Assembly (NCBI GenBank): GCA_964036045.1
Contig: OZ038388.1
Coordinates: 9,400,223 to 9,464,222 of the forward strand
Reading direction: 5' to 3'
Length of the DNA: 64,000 bases
DNA from: Eutreptiella sp. 'Long Island Sound 2002'
Lineage: Eukaryota > Euglenozoa > Euglenophyceae > Eutreptiales > Eutreptiaceae
Shown here: piece by piece, positions 20,541-31,240 of the stretch
How the letters are laid out: each line of letters begins with the position of its first letter
How positions within the stretch are numbered: position 1 is the stretch's first letter
Notes under the pieces: generated by a model
Seen by the model: only the letters and a program-made list of their open reading frames with translations
Database searches by the model: none
What the model was told of the DNA's origin: nothing
Position numbers and translations under genes: made by a program

Positions 20541-23210
20541 TGTGTGCGGTGTCCTGGGCCTCCCGGCTCCTGTTCACCGGTGTGCCCGCTCGGTGTGTTG
20601 TGTTGCGTGTGCGGTGTCCTGGGCCTCCCGGCTCCTGTTCACCGGTATGCCCGCTCGGTGTGGTGTGTTGCGTGTGCGGTGTCCTGGGCCTCCCGGCTCC
20701 TGTTCACCGGTGCGCCCGCTCGGTGTGTTGTGTTGCGTGTGCGGTGTCCTGGGCTTCCCGGCTCCTGTTCACCGGTGTGCCCGCTCGGTGTGTTGCGGTG
20801 CGTGTGCGGTGTCCTGGGCCTCCCGGCTCCTGTTCACCGGTGCGCCCGCTCGGTGTGTTGTGTTGCGTGTGCGGTGTCCTGGGCCTCCCGGCTCCTGTTC
20901 ACCGATGTGCCCGCTCGGTGTGTTGTGTTGCGTGTGCGGTGTCCTGGGCCTCCCGGCTCCTGTTCACCGGTGTGCCCGCTCGGTGTGTTGTGTTGCGTGT
21001 GCGGTGTCCTGGGCCTCCCGGCTCCTGTTCACCAGTGCGCCCGCTCGGTGTGTTGTGTTGCGTGTGCGGTGTCCTGGGCCTCCCGGCTCCTGTTCACCGG
21101 TGTGCCCGCTCGGTGTGTTGTGTTGGGTGTGCGGTGTCCTGGGCCTCCTGGCTCCTGTTCCCCGGTGTGCCCGCTCGGTGTGTTGTGTTGCGTGTGCAGT
21201 GTCCTGGGCCTCCTGGCTCCTGTTCACCGGTGTGCCCGCTCGGTGTGTTGTGTTGCGTGTGCGGTGTCCTGGGCCTCCCGGCTCCTGTTCACCGGTGTGC
21301 CCGCTCGGTGTGTTGTGTTGCGTGTGCGGTGTCCTGGGCCTCCCGGCTCGTGTTCACCGGTGTGTTCGCTCGGTGTGTTGTTTTGCCCGTGCGGTGTCCT
21401 GGGCCTCCCGGCTCCTGTTCACCGGTGTGCCCGCTCGGTGTGTTGTGTTGCGTGTGCGGTGTCCTGGGCCTCCCGGCTCCCGTTCACCGGTGTGCCTGCT
21501 CGGAGTGTTGTGTTGCGTGTGCCGTGTCCTGGGCCTCCCGGCTCCTGTTCACCGATGTGCCTGCTCGGTGTGTTGTGTTGCGTGTGCGGTGTCCTGGGCC
21601 TCCCGGCTCCTGTTCACCGGTGCGCCCGCTCGGTGTGTTGTGGTGCGTGTGCGGTGTCCTCGGCCTCCCGGCTCCTGTTCACCGGCGTGCCCGCTCGGTG
21701 TGTTGTGTTGCGTGTGCGGTGTCCTGGGCCTCCTGGCTCCTGTTCACTGGTGTGCCCGCTCGGTGTGTTGTGTTGCGTGCGCGGTGTCCTGGGCCTCCCG
21801 GCTCCTGTTCACCGGTGTGCCCGCTCGGTGTGTTGTGTTGCGTGTGCGGTGTCCTGGGCCTCCCGGCTCCTGTTCTCCGGTGTGCCCGCTCGGTGTGTTG
21901 TGTTGCCTGTGCGGTGTCCTGGGCCTCCCGGCTCCTGTTCACTGGTGTGCCCGCTCGGTGTGTTGTGTTGTGTGTGCGGTGTCCTGGGCCTCCCGGCTCC
22001 TGTTCACCGGTGTGCCTGCTCGGTGTGTTGTGTTGCGTGTGCGGTGTCCTGGGCCTCCCGGCTCCTGTTCACCGGTGCGCCCGCTCGGTGTGTTGTGTTG
22101 CGTGTGCGCTGTCCTCGGCCTCCCGGCTCCTGTTCACCGGTGTGCCCGCTCGGTGTGTTGTGTTGCGTGTGCGGTGTCCTGGGCCTCCCGGCTCCTGTTC
22201 ACCGGAGTGCCCGCTCGGTGTGTTGTGTTGCGTGTGCGGTGTCCTGGGCCTCCCGGCTCCTGTTCTCCGGTGTGCCCGCTCGGTGTGTTGTGTTGCGTGT
22301 GCGGTGTCCTGGGCCTCCCGGCTCCTGTTCACCGGTGTGCCCGCTCGGTGTGTTGTGTTGCGTGCGCGGTGTCCTGGGCCTCCCGGCTCCTGCTCACCGG
22401 TGTGCTCGCTCGGTGTGTTGTTTTGCGTGTGCGGTGTCCTGGGCCTCCCGGCTCCTGTTCACCGGTGTGCCCGCTCGGTGTGTTGTGTTGCCTGTGCGGT
22501 GTCCTGGGCCTCCCGGCTCCTGTTCACTGGTGTGCCCGCTCGGTGTGTTGTGTTGTGTGTGCGGTGTCCTGGGCCTCCCGGCTCCTGTTCACCGGTGTGC
22601 CTGCTCGGTGTGTTGTGTTGCGTGTGCGGTGTCCTGGGCCTCCCGGCTCCTGTTCACCGGTGCGCCCGCTCGGTGTGTTGTGTTGCGTGTGCGGTGTCCT
22701 CAGCCTCCCGGCTCCTGTTCACCGGAGTGCCCGCTCGGTGTGTTGTGTTGCGTGTGCGGTGTCCTGGACCTCCCGGCTCCTGTTCACCGGAGTGCCCGCT
22801 CGGTGTGTTGTGTTGCGTGTGCGGTGTCCTGGGCCTCCCGGCTCCTGTTCTCCGGTGTGCCCGCTCGGTGTGTTGTGTTGCGTGTGCGGTGTCCTGGGCC
22901 TCCCGGCTCCTGTTCACCGGTGCGCCTGCTCGGTGTGTTGTGTTGCGTGTGCGGTGTCCTGGGCCTCCCGGCTCCTGTTTACCGGTGTGCCCGCTCGGTG
23001 TGTTGTGTTGCGTGTGCGGTGTCCTGGGCCTCCCGGCTCCTGTTCACCGGTGCGCCCGCTCGGTGTGTTGTTTTGCGTGTGCGGTGTCCTGGGCCTCCTG
23101 GCTCCTGTTCACCGGTGTGCCCGCTCGGTGTGTTGTGTTTCGTGTGCGGTGTGCTGGGCCTCCCGGCTCCTGTTCACCGGTGTGCCTGCTCGGTGTGTTG
23201 TGTTGCTGTG
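20541..23210. repeat. 65-bp minisatellite, about 41 copies
   Basis: The unit contains 'cggtgtcctgggcctcccgg', then 'ctcctgttcaccggtg' and 'cgctcggtgtgttg', repeating every 65 bp (for example 21001 and 21066) with a few percent variation. Because 65 is not a multiple of three and the unit has no stop in any forward frame, three overlapping ~1000-codon frames result. They are artefacts of the repeat. Confidence 0.95.
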
Positions 23211-23237
23211 CGGGGCGTCGCTGCGGGGCGCTCACAC

Positions 23238-23417
23238 GTCCATCCGGACGGCGGCTATCGTAGCCGACAGGGGCTGGGTACCCTCTGGACGCGCACTCGT
23301 CCATCCGGACGGCGGCTGTTCGTAGCCGGCAGGGGCTGGGTACCCTCCGGGCGCGCACTGGTCCATCCGGACGGCGGCTGTTCGTAGCCGGCAGGGGCTG
23401 GGTACCCTCCGGGCGCG
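23238..23417. repeat. Three ~61-bp repeats at the 5' end of the GC-rich element
   Basis: 'gtccatccggacggcggct' begins at 23238, 23299 and 23361. Each unit ends in 'ggggctgggtaccctc..g.gcgcgca'. They stop at the junction with the viral repeat. Tandem units at a LINE 5' end often act as promoter monomers; that role is inference here. Confidence 0.85.
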
Positions 23418-24109
23418 CAAGGCAAATTGCAGGCAACAACAATTGTGAATATAATACACCGTTGACCGGTGAAACATTTGTTGTGCAATTTCTGAACATG
23501 TCTGCAGAAGTACAATGACGATACCCAATGTGAATAAAATGGCCGTTGTGGCAACACACAGTGTGTGTTTCTTTCACGGTACCAGTCTCAGAGAATTGAG
23601 AGAAGTGTGCAACATCTGGCGTATGGCTGTTGATCACCACCTCACGTATGGCACAGGTAGGTAGGTAGGTATCTTCGGGAGCTCAGGATGCCTTCTTTTG
23701 ACATTGCAGGAAGAAGGTCTTACCAACGGGACGTCCTGTCCCTCCCACTGCCCTATGTCAGGTGCCTCTTGAGCCGCTCCCGCATGTGCTTGGGAAGGCA
23801 TTGTCGCGGCCACCCGGTCCATGTGTCTCACGTATGGCACAATGACATGCCTTACAGAGGAGGAGGCTGATGCAGTTATGCAAAAAACAGCTATTGCATG
23901 TCAAATACCATATCTGAGTACACATACCACAACAACACTGACACGGAGTTTGGCCAAAGTTCAGTTTCCCAGTTGCCCAACCATACGCCATGGATGCCTG
24001 GAGGCGATGAGCCAAAAAATGACACACCTTCTTGACAATAATACGATGGCACCAAAGACAAATGTTGGTGCGTTGGATACAATGGCAACAATGGAGAAAA
24101 TGATGCAGA
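23418..24109. repeat. Long direct repeat, right copy (692 bp)
   Basis: This is the partner of 19272-19962. It continues directly into the remainder of the rpb1 C-half gene, so this copy is the one joined to the original gene body. Confidence 0.85.
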
Positions 24110-25506
24110 GCCCCCTGAGTCGCTTTCATCACACAGGTACTATCAACAATGCAATGCATAGTGCTTCGCTCCATGGGTTGATGGGTTCGCAACAATCGCA
24201 GAAGGGTACCCACTGCATGTACATTTTCTGTAAAAAGGGTCTGATGCCCAATTTACAGCATGTATTGCGTGCAACTAAGGGTCCTTTTACTGAAACACGG
24301 CTGGACACGTTTGTGGACAAGCATCTACCTCCTCAAGCCATACACAATAAACATGATTTACCAAAGATCATACAGGCCATACTCCTGCCGCGTTGCCCAT
24401 TTGTTGTGATTTCATTAGGTCTATGCTCCAAAGCACCATTTGAACATGGAATGCGACCTGATGTGTTGTGCAAAATTGTCATGAGTCAAAAACCCACCAC
24501 ATATGCTTTGGCATATTACGATGACCTGAAGTGTCGTTGGCATATGATCTTGCAGTATGTTGTACAATTCTGTGATTATGCATATTCTGGTGATTGTGGC
24601 AAGGGCAAACATATGTCAATCTGTGGCAGTACATCAACGGTGCAGGCATGGCGGGGTCCTGTCACCATCACAGCAGACGGGAAGTTGCTGATGGCCGGAG
24701 CATTTGAAAAATCTGTATTTCATCTGTTACAGCCGTATTTACTACGACTTACCACGTATGCTGCCTTGACATCATCTGATGATGCACACCTGGACACAGC
24801 AAAGCGGTGGCTCACAGCCACCAAAGATCCAAATGAACATTCACGTGCTGAGGTTTTAGGTGCCATGGGCGGGATAATCAGTGCCTCAATTCCGTCAACA
24901 TGTGATACGCCATCAATGCTTGTTGATACATTATTGCATCATCATTTTCTGGGTCTTGTTGTTGGGTATGCAATATATCGGCATATTTTGCCCACCATTT
25001 TAAAGACTCACACGGGGGGCATTGAAGGCATCACCAATACCGTCATATGTTGGAACCCACAGTGCCGTGAGTATGTTATACAAACGTCTGGTACAAATTT
25101 TGTTCGTCTAGTTGAGCTCCCACTTCTTACAAAGCAACTCTCATTTGTTGACATCTACAGATGTCGCAGCACCAGTGTACCTGATGTAGTCAATGTTCTT
25201 GGCATTGAAGCAGTGCATTGCATGCACTCATCTTCAAGTGTTGCAGGTGTTAATCATTCATGCATACAGAGCATTGTGGATCACATTTTGCGCGAGGGCA
25301 AGGTGACAGTCAAGCGTAACAATACTGTTTCAAGTGAAACAACTGTTGAGAACCCACAAAGACATCTGGTCAATGCAGCCATCAACAGCACCACAGATAC
25401 ACTCAGGGGTATATCTGCGGGCATTCTGTGTGGTACACCCGTACACACTGGAACACATGGGCATTCATTGATCCTCAACACGGCACTATTGCAGGAACAT
25501 GAATGA
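23539..25506 (+). pseudogene. rpb1: RNA polymerase largest subunit, C-terminal half (Rpb1/A''-like), disrupted
   Basis: Viral homologue of the largest RNA polymerase II subunit, covering domain 5. 'NVGALDTMATMEKMMQ' followed by 'PLSRFHHTGTINNAM' matches the V-G-x-x-A-A-Q-S-x-G-E-P...T-F-H-x-A-G block before the trigger loop. Near the end 'VVNVLGIEAVHCMH', 'HLVNAAINSTTDTLRGIS' and 'ILCGTPVHTGT' match the conserved C-terminal clamp/jaw region. The catalytic Asp triad belongs to the other half, which is not in this window. The start at ATG 23539 resembles an archaeal-type split. A 171-bp retroelement fragment (23656-23826) inserts a TAG; downstream the frame is intact. Confidence 0.8.
23656..23826 (-). 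mobile_element. 5'-truncated non-LTR-like fragment inside rpb1 (right-copy twin)
   Basis: This is the same fragment as 19510-19679, with target duplication CTCACGTATGGCACA at 23641-23655 and 23827-23841. Insert plus duplication is 186 bp, so the rpb1 frame is kept, but the GGTA-rich end adds a TAG at 23662. Its presence in both long repeats shows that it inserted before the 3.5-kb element arrived. Confidence 0.8.
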
Positions 25507-25561
25507 ATCCATGCTTTTCGATGATGCCACACGGTGATATGTCAGGTATACAGCAGCACGA

Positions 25562-26011
25562 GTGATGCAAACTGTACCATGCAACAGACGATGGCAAGCA
25601 GCGATGCAGGATGTTATACAAAAGGCAGGCACTGACAAATATGCACAAGACCTGGTGCGGGGGTTATGCGCACTACTATTAGCTGACAGAACCAAGGTCC
25701 CAGATGTCAAAGAGGTTGTGGAGAATGGTTTGTGGGGGTATGTGCAACCAACCGAGATTTCGGACGTACAATTCGCTACACAAACAGCACTTGTCACTTT
25801 CGGTTACACTGGTGACGATGATGACGCCATATTTCCAACACTTCGCAATAATGAACATGTCACGGGGATCGTGTACCTGTTGCACCCCACACAAAGGAAC
25901 AACGCACCCCTCCTGCAACCTGTATATCCAGCAGGTATCAATGTACATGCCGATCGTTTATCTGAGGCATGTGTGAATCAGAATTGCAAGTTCTTTGTGC
26001 TAAAGTGCTAG
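25562..26011 (+). CDS. Virus-type hypothetical protein, 149 aa
   Basis: Not recognised. It is a compact mixed alpha/beta-looking sequence with no signal peptide or membrane segment. 'NNEHVTGIVYLLHP' and 'PLLQPVYPAGINVHA' look like ordered strands. It lies 55 bp after the rpb1 C-half on the same strand and ends in TAG. After it, 26012-26239 holds no convincing gene. Confidence 0.5.
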   Translation: MMQTVPCNRRWQAAMQDVIQKAGTDKYAQDLVRGLCALLLADRTKVPDVKEVVENGLWGYVQPTEISDVQFATQTALVTFGYTGDDDDAIFPTLRNNEHVTGIVYLLHPTQRNNAPLLQPVYPAGINVHADRLSEACVNQNCKFFVLKC

Positions 26012-26239
26012 TTACGATGTCTTTGAAATGTATCCATTTCGTCATTTGGTCGCGAATGCCATGTGTACAGCAGTCTAATGGCGGTGTAGGGAGTTCCTCA
26101 CGTGGTGGTCCAATCTGGGAAACAAATCCCTTGCGGCATGTGTGAACCAGAATTGTTTTTGCTAGGGTGGATCTGTTAAATCCATTACTGTTTTCACAGT
26201 CTCTTTCAAATGTAATTCACCTGCATACCCACTGACGTA

Positions 26240-27787
26240 ATGATATTAATCTGTGAATTTTCAGCAATGCGTGCATGCCACCAACTGTGCTGCTGTTCGC
26301 GTGATTTGCATGGTCGGCTGCCTGTTAGTTCCGATGGAGTACGATCTGTAAGAATGGCAGCATGTGCAAACATCCGGCCGAGTCTTGTGAGGTGTCTTTG
26401 TGGCACATCAGTGCCGCGCTACCTGTGGCCATACACGACAGGCAACCCTCCCCGTTATTGGACAGCACAAACCAATCTGTTGGCGCGGGTGGTTCATGTT
26501 ACCGGACATTTCCCCTGGTCAAGCAATGGCAATGGTTGTGCAATTACTGAGCAATATGTGCAGTTTGTGTCACACTGGGAAGAAAAATGCACACGTTGGT
26601 GGTACAGAGAATGCAAAAGGCCATTACAACTATCTGCAACAATGAGGCATGTTATTATGTCCGTTTTGCTGATATGGCAACCTTCCGATGCCCTGGAGAG
26701 TTTGGTGGGTGCAGCAGATCGCACAGTGCGCGTACTATTGGCCACCGAGTTTGGTACTTCGATCCTCAATCACTATGGGACCCCGTTGATACTTAATGAA
26801 TTTCCGATGGAATGAATTCTGGAACAAACAGCGCGCGAGCATTCAGTAGCTCGGAGATGTGGGTACATGCTGTGTGATCCCAATCATATGGCATTGGGGT
26901 TGACTCCTTTTGAGAAACCGTGGACTGAACCATATCGCAAACAACTCTGTGCATCCAGTGACGGCGAACTTCTGCGCCTCACGCCATGTTTGGACACTGC
27001 GTGGACATTCGCAACTGGCATTTTTCAGTACTTGCCAGTTGCCGACGGAGTTTCATTGGTTTCTCACCAATTGCAGACGCCATTGCATCATGCTTGGCAG
27101 TCCATGCTGCTGCCCATACTGTCCTCCGAAGATGCAAAGTGGTTTTGTACAAAAGTGGCCACCAGAGCCACTTTTTCCTCTTGTTTAGCAATTGCGCTGA
27201 ATGGTGAAGAGTGGCCAACCCAGTTATGAAGGGAGTTGTTACCTCTCCTATCAACCATTTTCGCGTTGGGGATGATAGGCATGCCAGTGCCGGTACCAGG
27301 GACGGATGATGAAGTACAGGATGTACGCTACCGTGACGGACAACGTTCATGGACAATTTCTGCAATCCTCTTTTATGCAGCAACAGCCCCGGGTATATTC
27401 GCAATTGAGGAGGGTTACGTCAGTGCCACAATCACCCATCTGGGCTGGCCTGTTAATGATTGTTGTGGTGCTGCACAGTGGGGTAGTGTAGATGTCCCAG
27501 CACCAGAGGACATTACCTTCCTTCATTCACCAATTGGGAGGGCTGCGATGTCCCGGCTGAGACTGCAGTATAGAGAGGGTAAATTTTATAATCCGTGTCA
27601 CGAATGCCACTGGCAAAGTACAAATTTTATTGAATTGATGCACTTCGTCACTGACCCGCAAATTTTGATCCGCAAAATGCCAATGGAGCATCCACTACCC
27701 ACGATGCATTGCACAGCATGGTGTCAGCTGGCAAGACAGGCCTTTGTTGATGCTGTGACCAACCTTATCCATTATCCACAGTATTGA
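26240..27787 (+). pseudogene. Virus-type hypothetical gene, ~516 codons, broken by two TGA
   Basis: Three consecutive open segments (26240-26815, 26867-27229, 27236-27787) are in one frame and separated only by TGA at 26813-26815 and 27227-27229. Treating them as one gene is the simplest reading. The sequence is Trp- and His-rich, with 'HFPWSSNGNGCAITEQYVQFV' (N-terminal third) and 'YNPCHECHWQSTNFIEL' (C-terminal). No family was recognised. Size and position would allow a structural protein, but nothing proves it. The start is uncertain; a later Met at 26267 is also possible. Confidence 0.5.
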
Positions 27788-27872
27788 TGATGTGAAACTG
27801 TGAGACGTTCGTCATCTGCTTTAATGCATCTGGGTATGAAAATGAACGCCAAAACAAATCTTATGCAAATCT

Positions 27873-29243
27873 ATGAGTATGGGTTCCTTGTTGTCTGTTT
27901 GTGTTCTGTTCAGACAAATCATGGCCACCAATGCCAATGGGCTGGGTGACATAAAAGAGAGTGTGGAGATGCGGCAGCAATCGTTGCGTAATGTGCAGGC
28001 TGTGACTGCTGTATTCGGTCACATGGAGGTGAAAATGCACAAGGTACTGGATACTATCTGTGATCGCATGATTATCACCCACCGTCGATTGCTGCAGGAT
28101 GCCCAGGACCATTTCACAAGAGCAGCTATGACTAATGATCACAGTGCAGCTGCAATCACATTGTTGTACTTCTCCAAGCAAATGGATTGCTCGTGGCGGG
28201 AATTTATGCGAAATCGTGTGCCCCAATGCTTGCCCTGTTGTAATGCAGAGTTTGAGGTGGTTCAATCCACACTATCACGGCTAGCTGAATTTGCTGAGTC
28301 AACACAGCGATTACTGCCCAGGGATGAATCAGATGAACCAAAGCAAAGCATAATGGTACAATCCTGGACAATCAGGCACAGGCACCTTGGTAAATCATTT
28401 GTCAACTGCCTGGCCACACAGACAAATATCGCCACGGATGGACCGTGTAGGTCACTTCGTGAGAAATATGCACAACTGCTCTGTTCAAGTACACCACAGG
28501 CAGTTGTTGCATCATGGGGTTCCACACTTTGTACGCTGTCCACTGTACTGCAAAGCAGTGCTTTTGTGCCCGATGTATTGCGATTATACGATCTCCAACA
28601 CCCCTCCGCCTGTGTATACTCAACACATTATGATGGCTGTTGGGCCGCGACTGACGCAGCGTCGTGTCATTTTGCCTTTCTGTACTCAACAATCGCGGCA
28701 GAGCTACAGGTGTACCGCGATTGTTATGGTGCTATCCTATCATTCACGGCACTACACGTCATGAATGCAATGGGCTTTGCTACTGCTGACATTGCGGCAA
28801 TGATAGTTGACATTGATGCTGCATTTTATAGACTGGTGTCACACGACACACACCTCAATTTTCTGGTGCACAAATCGGCCGTGCGAGTTGGTCTGTATCG
28901 TACCACTATGGCCTATACCAAGCTTTGTCAATTTGTGATCCTCAATTTGTCCCTGCTGTTTGATATAGGTGATACTCTGAGTTCAAAAGTGGAAGCAGCA
29001 ACTGATGTTGCTGACAGTGCGTCCCCACCGATCTTCAGTACTATTCCTTGTGCCATCAATCGATGGCAATCAGAAAGCTCTGCTGGCAATGCCATGGACT
29101 ATTGGCCCCTGCCTGTCTACAATGCCCTCGGCATTATGGAAACAAGATTTTTACAGGATTGTACAGATGTGGGTGCAAGTGCAGATATTTGGGCTTGGCC
29201 AATACAGCTGCGGTTCAGTTACGTCGCATTCATCAAGCAGTGA
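27873..29243 (+). CDS. Virus-type hypothetical protein, ~456 aa
   Basis: The frame is intact and predicted to be largely helical in its first half ('MEVKMHKVLDTICDRMIITH', 'VVQSTLSRLAEFAESTQRLL'). The second half has hydrophobic stretches ('VYRDCYGAILSFTALHVMNA', 'YTKLCQFVILNLSLLF'). The better start may be Met 27921 ('MATNANGLGDIKESVEM'), since the preceding residues are hydrophobic and atypical. The TGA stop is followed three bases later by the next gene. No family was recognised; capsid or portal roles are possible only by size and context. Confidence 0.6.
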   Translation: MSMGSLLSVCVLFRQIMATNANGLGDIKESVEMRQQSLRNVQAVTAVFGHMEVKMHKVLDTICDRMIITHRRLLQDAQDHFTRAAMTNDHSAAAITLLYFSKQMDCSWREFMRNRVPQCLPCCNAEFEVVQSTLSRLAEFAESTQRLLPRDESDEPKQSIMVQSWTIRHRHLGKSFVNCLATQTNIATDGPCRSLREKYAQLLCSSTPQAVVASWGSTLCTLSTVLQSSAFVPDVLRLYDLQHPSACVYSTHYDGCWAATDAASCHFAFLYSTIAAELQVYRDCYGAILSFTALHVMNAMGFATADIAAMIVDIDAAFYRLVSHDTHLNFLVHKSAVRVGLYRTTMAYTKLCQFVILNLSLLFDIGDTLSSKVEAATDVADSASPPIFSTIPCAINRWQSESSAGNAMDYWPLPVYNALGIMETRFLQDCTDVGASADIWAWPIQLRFSYVAFIKQ

Positions 29244-29245
29244 GT

Positions 29246-29815
29246 ATGGCGCCTGAAGAATTTGCCGCCAACCCCAACAATTTTGACTGTGACAGGCTTC
29301 TGGAACCCCGAGCAGGCTGACCTCGTGCATGCATGTGGAGAATGGTGGCGGCAAGGGTCCAACAGTCCAACTGCAGGGGTATACGTAATGAGGACAATGA
29401 TGAGTTGCCACCACCCCTGAAACAACGATTGGAGTCGTGGGTTGAAACAGACATTGCATCACGTGACACATCCAATGTACACGATGAGATCAACATGGTA
29501 GTTATACAACAGCAGTGCAACAAAAGATTACAGCGCATACCCACGGATACTGATTTTGACGCTGTGCAACAGGGACTTGCGAGAATCTCTGCGTTGCAGG
29601 TGGGGGACAGCTACACACAGGCCACACAGAGGCAGGAGGACATGGATGTGCATCGAAAGCGGTTTTCAGCAGCAGATACACTTTGGCAAGTGATCACTGA
29701 AAAGGCAACTGACACTGCATCTTTGGAAGCCCTATCTGAGCGTATTTTGCAGGTGCTGTACGAGGATGCAATACCGATTGCCACGCAATCAGTACTGGGT
29801 GAAAGCACAATGTAG
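29246..29815 (+). pseudogene. Virus-type hypothetical gene, ~190 codons with one TGA
   Basis: It starts 'MAPEEFAANPNNFDCDRLL' three bases after the previous stop. A TGA at 29318-29320 interrupts it, after which 160 codons follow in the same frame. The product is hydrophilic and helix-rich ('LPPPLKQRLESWVETDIA', 'LEALSERILQVLYEDA'), suggesting a coiled-coil protein. No known domain is visible. Confidence 0.5.
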
Positions 29816-29853
29816 TTAAGCAGTAATGTACAATCTAGTGACTAAGAGTTGCA

Positions 29854-30084
29854 ATGTCGCTGAGTTGTGCCACGGTTGGTATTGGACAGAATGTGGCACC
29901 TGTGCATTTCCGAATACACGTTATAACTGAAACGTGGCAAGCGGGTAACAATTTTGTGCACGGTCTGTTTGACAGTGGTACTGAGGGCTGTGATGTTGTG
30001 TGCGTGCAGAAATGCAACACTTGGCTCCTGCTGACACAGGATCCACGCTACATAGGTCAGGGTGAAGAGGTCTCATCAAAATGA
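29854..30084 (+). CDS. Virus-type hypothetical protein, 76 aa
   Basis: A small ORF between two same-strand ORFs, reading 'MSLSCATVGIGQNVAPVHFR' and later 'GTEGCDVVCVQKCNTWLLL'. The strand-like hydrophobic pattern and short spacing make coding plausible. It is not recognised. Confidence 0.4.
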   Translation: MSLSCATVGIGQNVAPVHFRIHVITETWQAGNNFVHGLFDSGTEGCDVVCVQKCNTWLLLTQDPRYIGQGEEVSSK

Positions 30085-30150
30085 AACAATTTGCCCGAAC
30101 ACGGTCGGGATGGCAGTGTGTGTGATTTGCGAGCAAAAAAGAATGATACA

Positions 30151-30510
30151 ATGGCAAGACAATCCCTGGTAAAAAATATCCAACCGCCGGCCGGTGATAG
30201 TGGTCTGAAAGGGACATCCAATGACAACAACAAGACAACACCACAAGAAGAGAACACACAACAGGCCATCATTCAGAAAATCCAGGAATGAGAAGAATGT
30301 ATAAAGCGTGTTATGGCTGTCCTGGAGGCAATGGATGTTGAACATCCTTACTACCACCATGAATATCTGTCGTTCTACGAGCAGACATTGCAAGAACCTG
30401 GTATTAAACAAGACAGGAATGATCCAAATTGCCTCCTTCATTATCTACACCATGCACCTGTCAGCCAGGCTACAGACTCATCATCAACCCGAGGTCCTAT
30501 TAGTAAATGA
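30151..30510 (+). pseudogene. Small hydrophilic virus-type gene with an in-frame TGA
   Basis: The frame starts 'MARQSLVKNIQPPAGDSG', stops at TGA 30289-30291, then continues in the same frame with 'KRVMAVLEAMDVEHPYYHH' to 30510. It would encode about 119 residues, polar at the N-terminus and helical in the middle. It overlaps the end of the opposite-strand gene at 30500. Confidence 0.4.
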
Positions 30511-30883
30511 TATCCCGCCATTCTGCCAACTCACGTATATGAGCAACCACCGCCCCTGCTGCAATTTCGCTTGTTGCCTTCTCACACCTTAAATATACAT
30601 ACTCTATTGTACATGTATGTGATCTGTCAGACAATAGCATCAGAACTTGCACTTCCTTGGAACCAACCTGGTACAGCAAAGTCCCCCAGCCCTCAGCTGC
30701 TCTGGCTTGTCGCATACATTCCCGCACACGATCTGCTACTCTTTCGGGTACCCTATTGATGGCAAATTCCAGTTTTCCCCTGCATTGCACATCCAGGAAT
30801 ATTGTTTCGGATAAGTTTTCCATATGAGCAGACCAGATGTGATGCAAGGTATGTGGCAATCCGTACGGACGATTTTCCGTCAT
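30500..30883 (-). CDS. Virus-type hypothetical protein, 127 aa
   Basis: A minus-strand frame with good amino-acid balance ('LEFAINRVPERVADRVRECM', 'LLYQVGSKEVQVLMLLSDRS', 'VVAHIRELAEWRDIIY' at the C-terminus). It is convergent with 30151-30510 and divergent from the next plus-strand ORF, with which it overlaps by 60 bp. No family was recognised. Confidence 0.5.
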   Translation of the reverse strand: MTENRPYGLPHTLHHIWSAHMENLSETIFLDVQCRGKLEFAINRVPERVADRVRECMRQARAAEGWGTLLYQVGSKEVQVLMLLSDRSHTCTIEYVYLRCEKATSEIAAGAVVAHIRELAEWRDIIY

Positions 30884-31240
30884 GTGTGGCCAAACGTCAC
30901 TTCTGCTACTTACGCGGTCTCCTTACAATATCTGACGGACTCAGTTCTAGCTGTACGCAACAAGTATCTGTCGTTGCTGTTATTGTCTGTTTTTGGTCAG
31001 CAGCTGCTGCATTCAACCAGATCGTATTGCATGCTGATTCAATCACAGTCACGTGAAACAAAGAGATTACAACGGCAGACCGTGATTCGCTTCCCTTCAC
31101 ATGCAACCAAATGTGTTGGCAAATGCCTGTATTGGAAAATTACAGTTGTTGTGCAGGGATGTGCAACAGTCATTGTCACATGCCATTTGTGTGTGGGAAA
31201 TGATACCAACCGGGAGTACTATTTGCAGATGGCTGGGTGA
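30824..31240 (+). CDS. Doubtful hypothetical ORF, 138 codons
   Basis: Open frame with a hydrophobic segment 'NKYLSLLLLSVFGQQLL' followed by a basic stretch. It overlaps 31101-31660 in another frame over its last 140 bp, and that frame looks more protein-like. It may be the first part of a frameshifted gene continuing there. Confidence 0.3.
   Translation: MSRPDVMQGMWQSVRTIFRHVWPNVTSATYAVSLQYLTDSVLAVRNKYLSLLLLSVFGQQLLHSTRSYCMLIQSQSRETKRLQRQTVIRFPSHATKCVGKCLYWKITVVVQGCATVIVTCHLCVGNDTNREYYLQMAG

Larger units (their letters stand above)
19963..23417 (-). mobile_element. GC-rich non-LTR-like element with (TACC)n tail and minisatellite 5' end
   Basis: In minus-strand orientation it consists of three ~61-bp repeats (23.24-23.42 kb), about 41 copies of a 65-bp repeat, roughly 560 bp of unique sequence and a (TACC)n tail at 19963. 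No RT is present, so it is non-autonomous or internally deleted. It lies between 691-bp direct repeats of the viral rpb1 region. The unique part carries the same 3' sequence as the two 170-bp fragments at 19510 and 23656, so all three are one family. Confidence 0.7.

Noticed and set aside
20541-23210. CRISPR-like array
   Set aside because: The repeats are contiguous with no spacers and the setting is eukaryotic. It is a minisatellite.
20226-23387. Three overlapping ~1000-codon forward frames rich in Cys, Pro and Arg
   Set aside because: They are one 65-bp repeat read in three phases. Since 65 is not divisible by three, each frame cycles through the same peptides. No unique sequence supports a protein.
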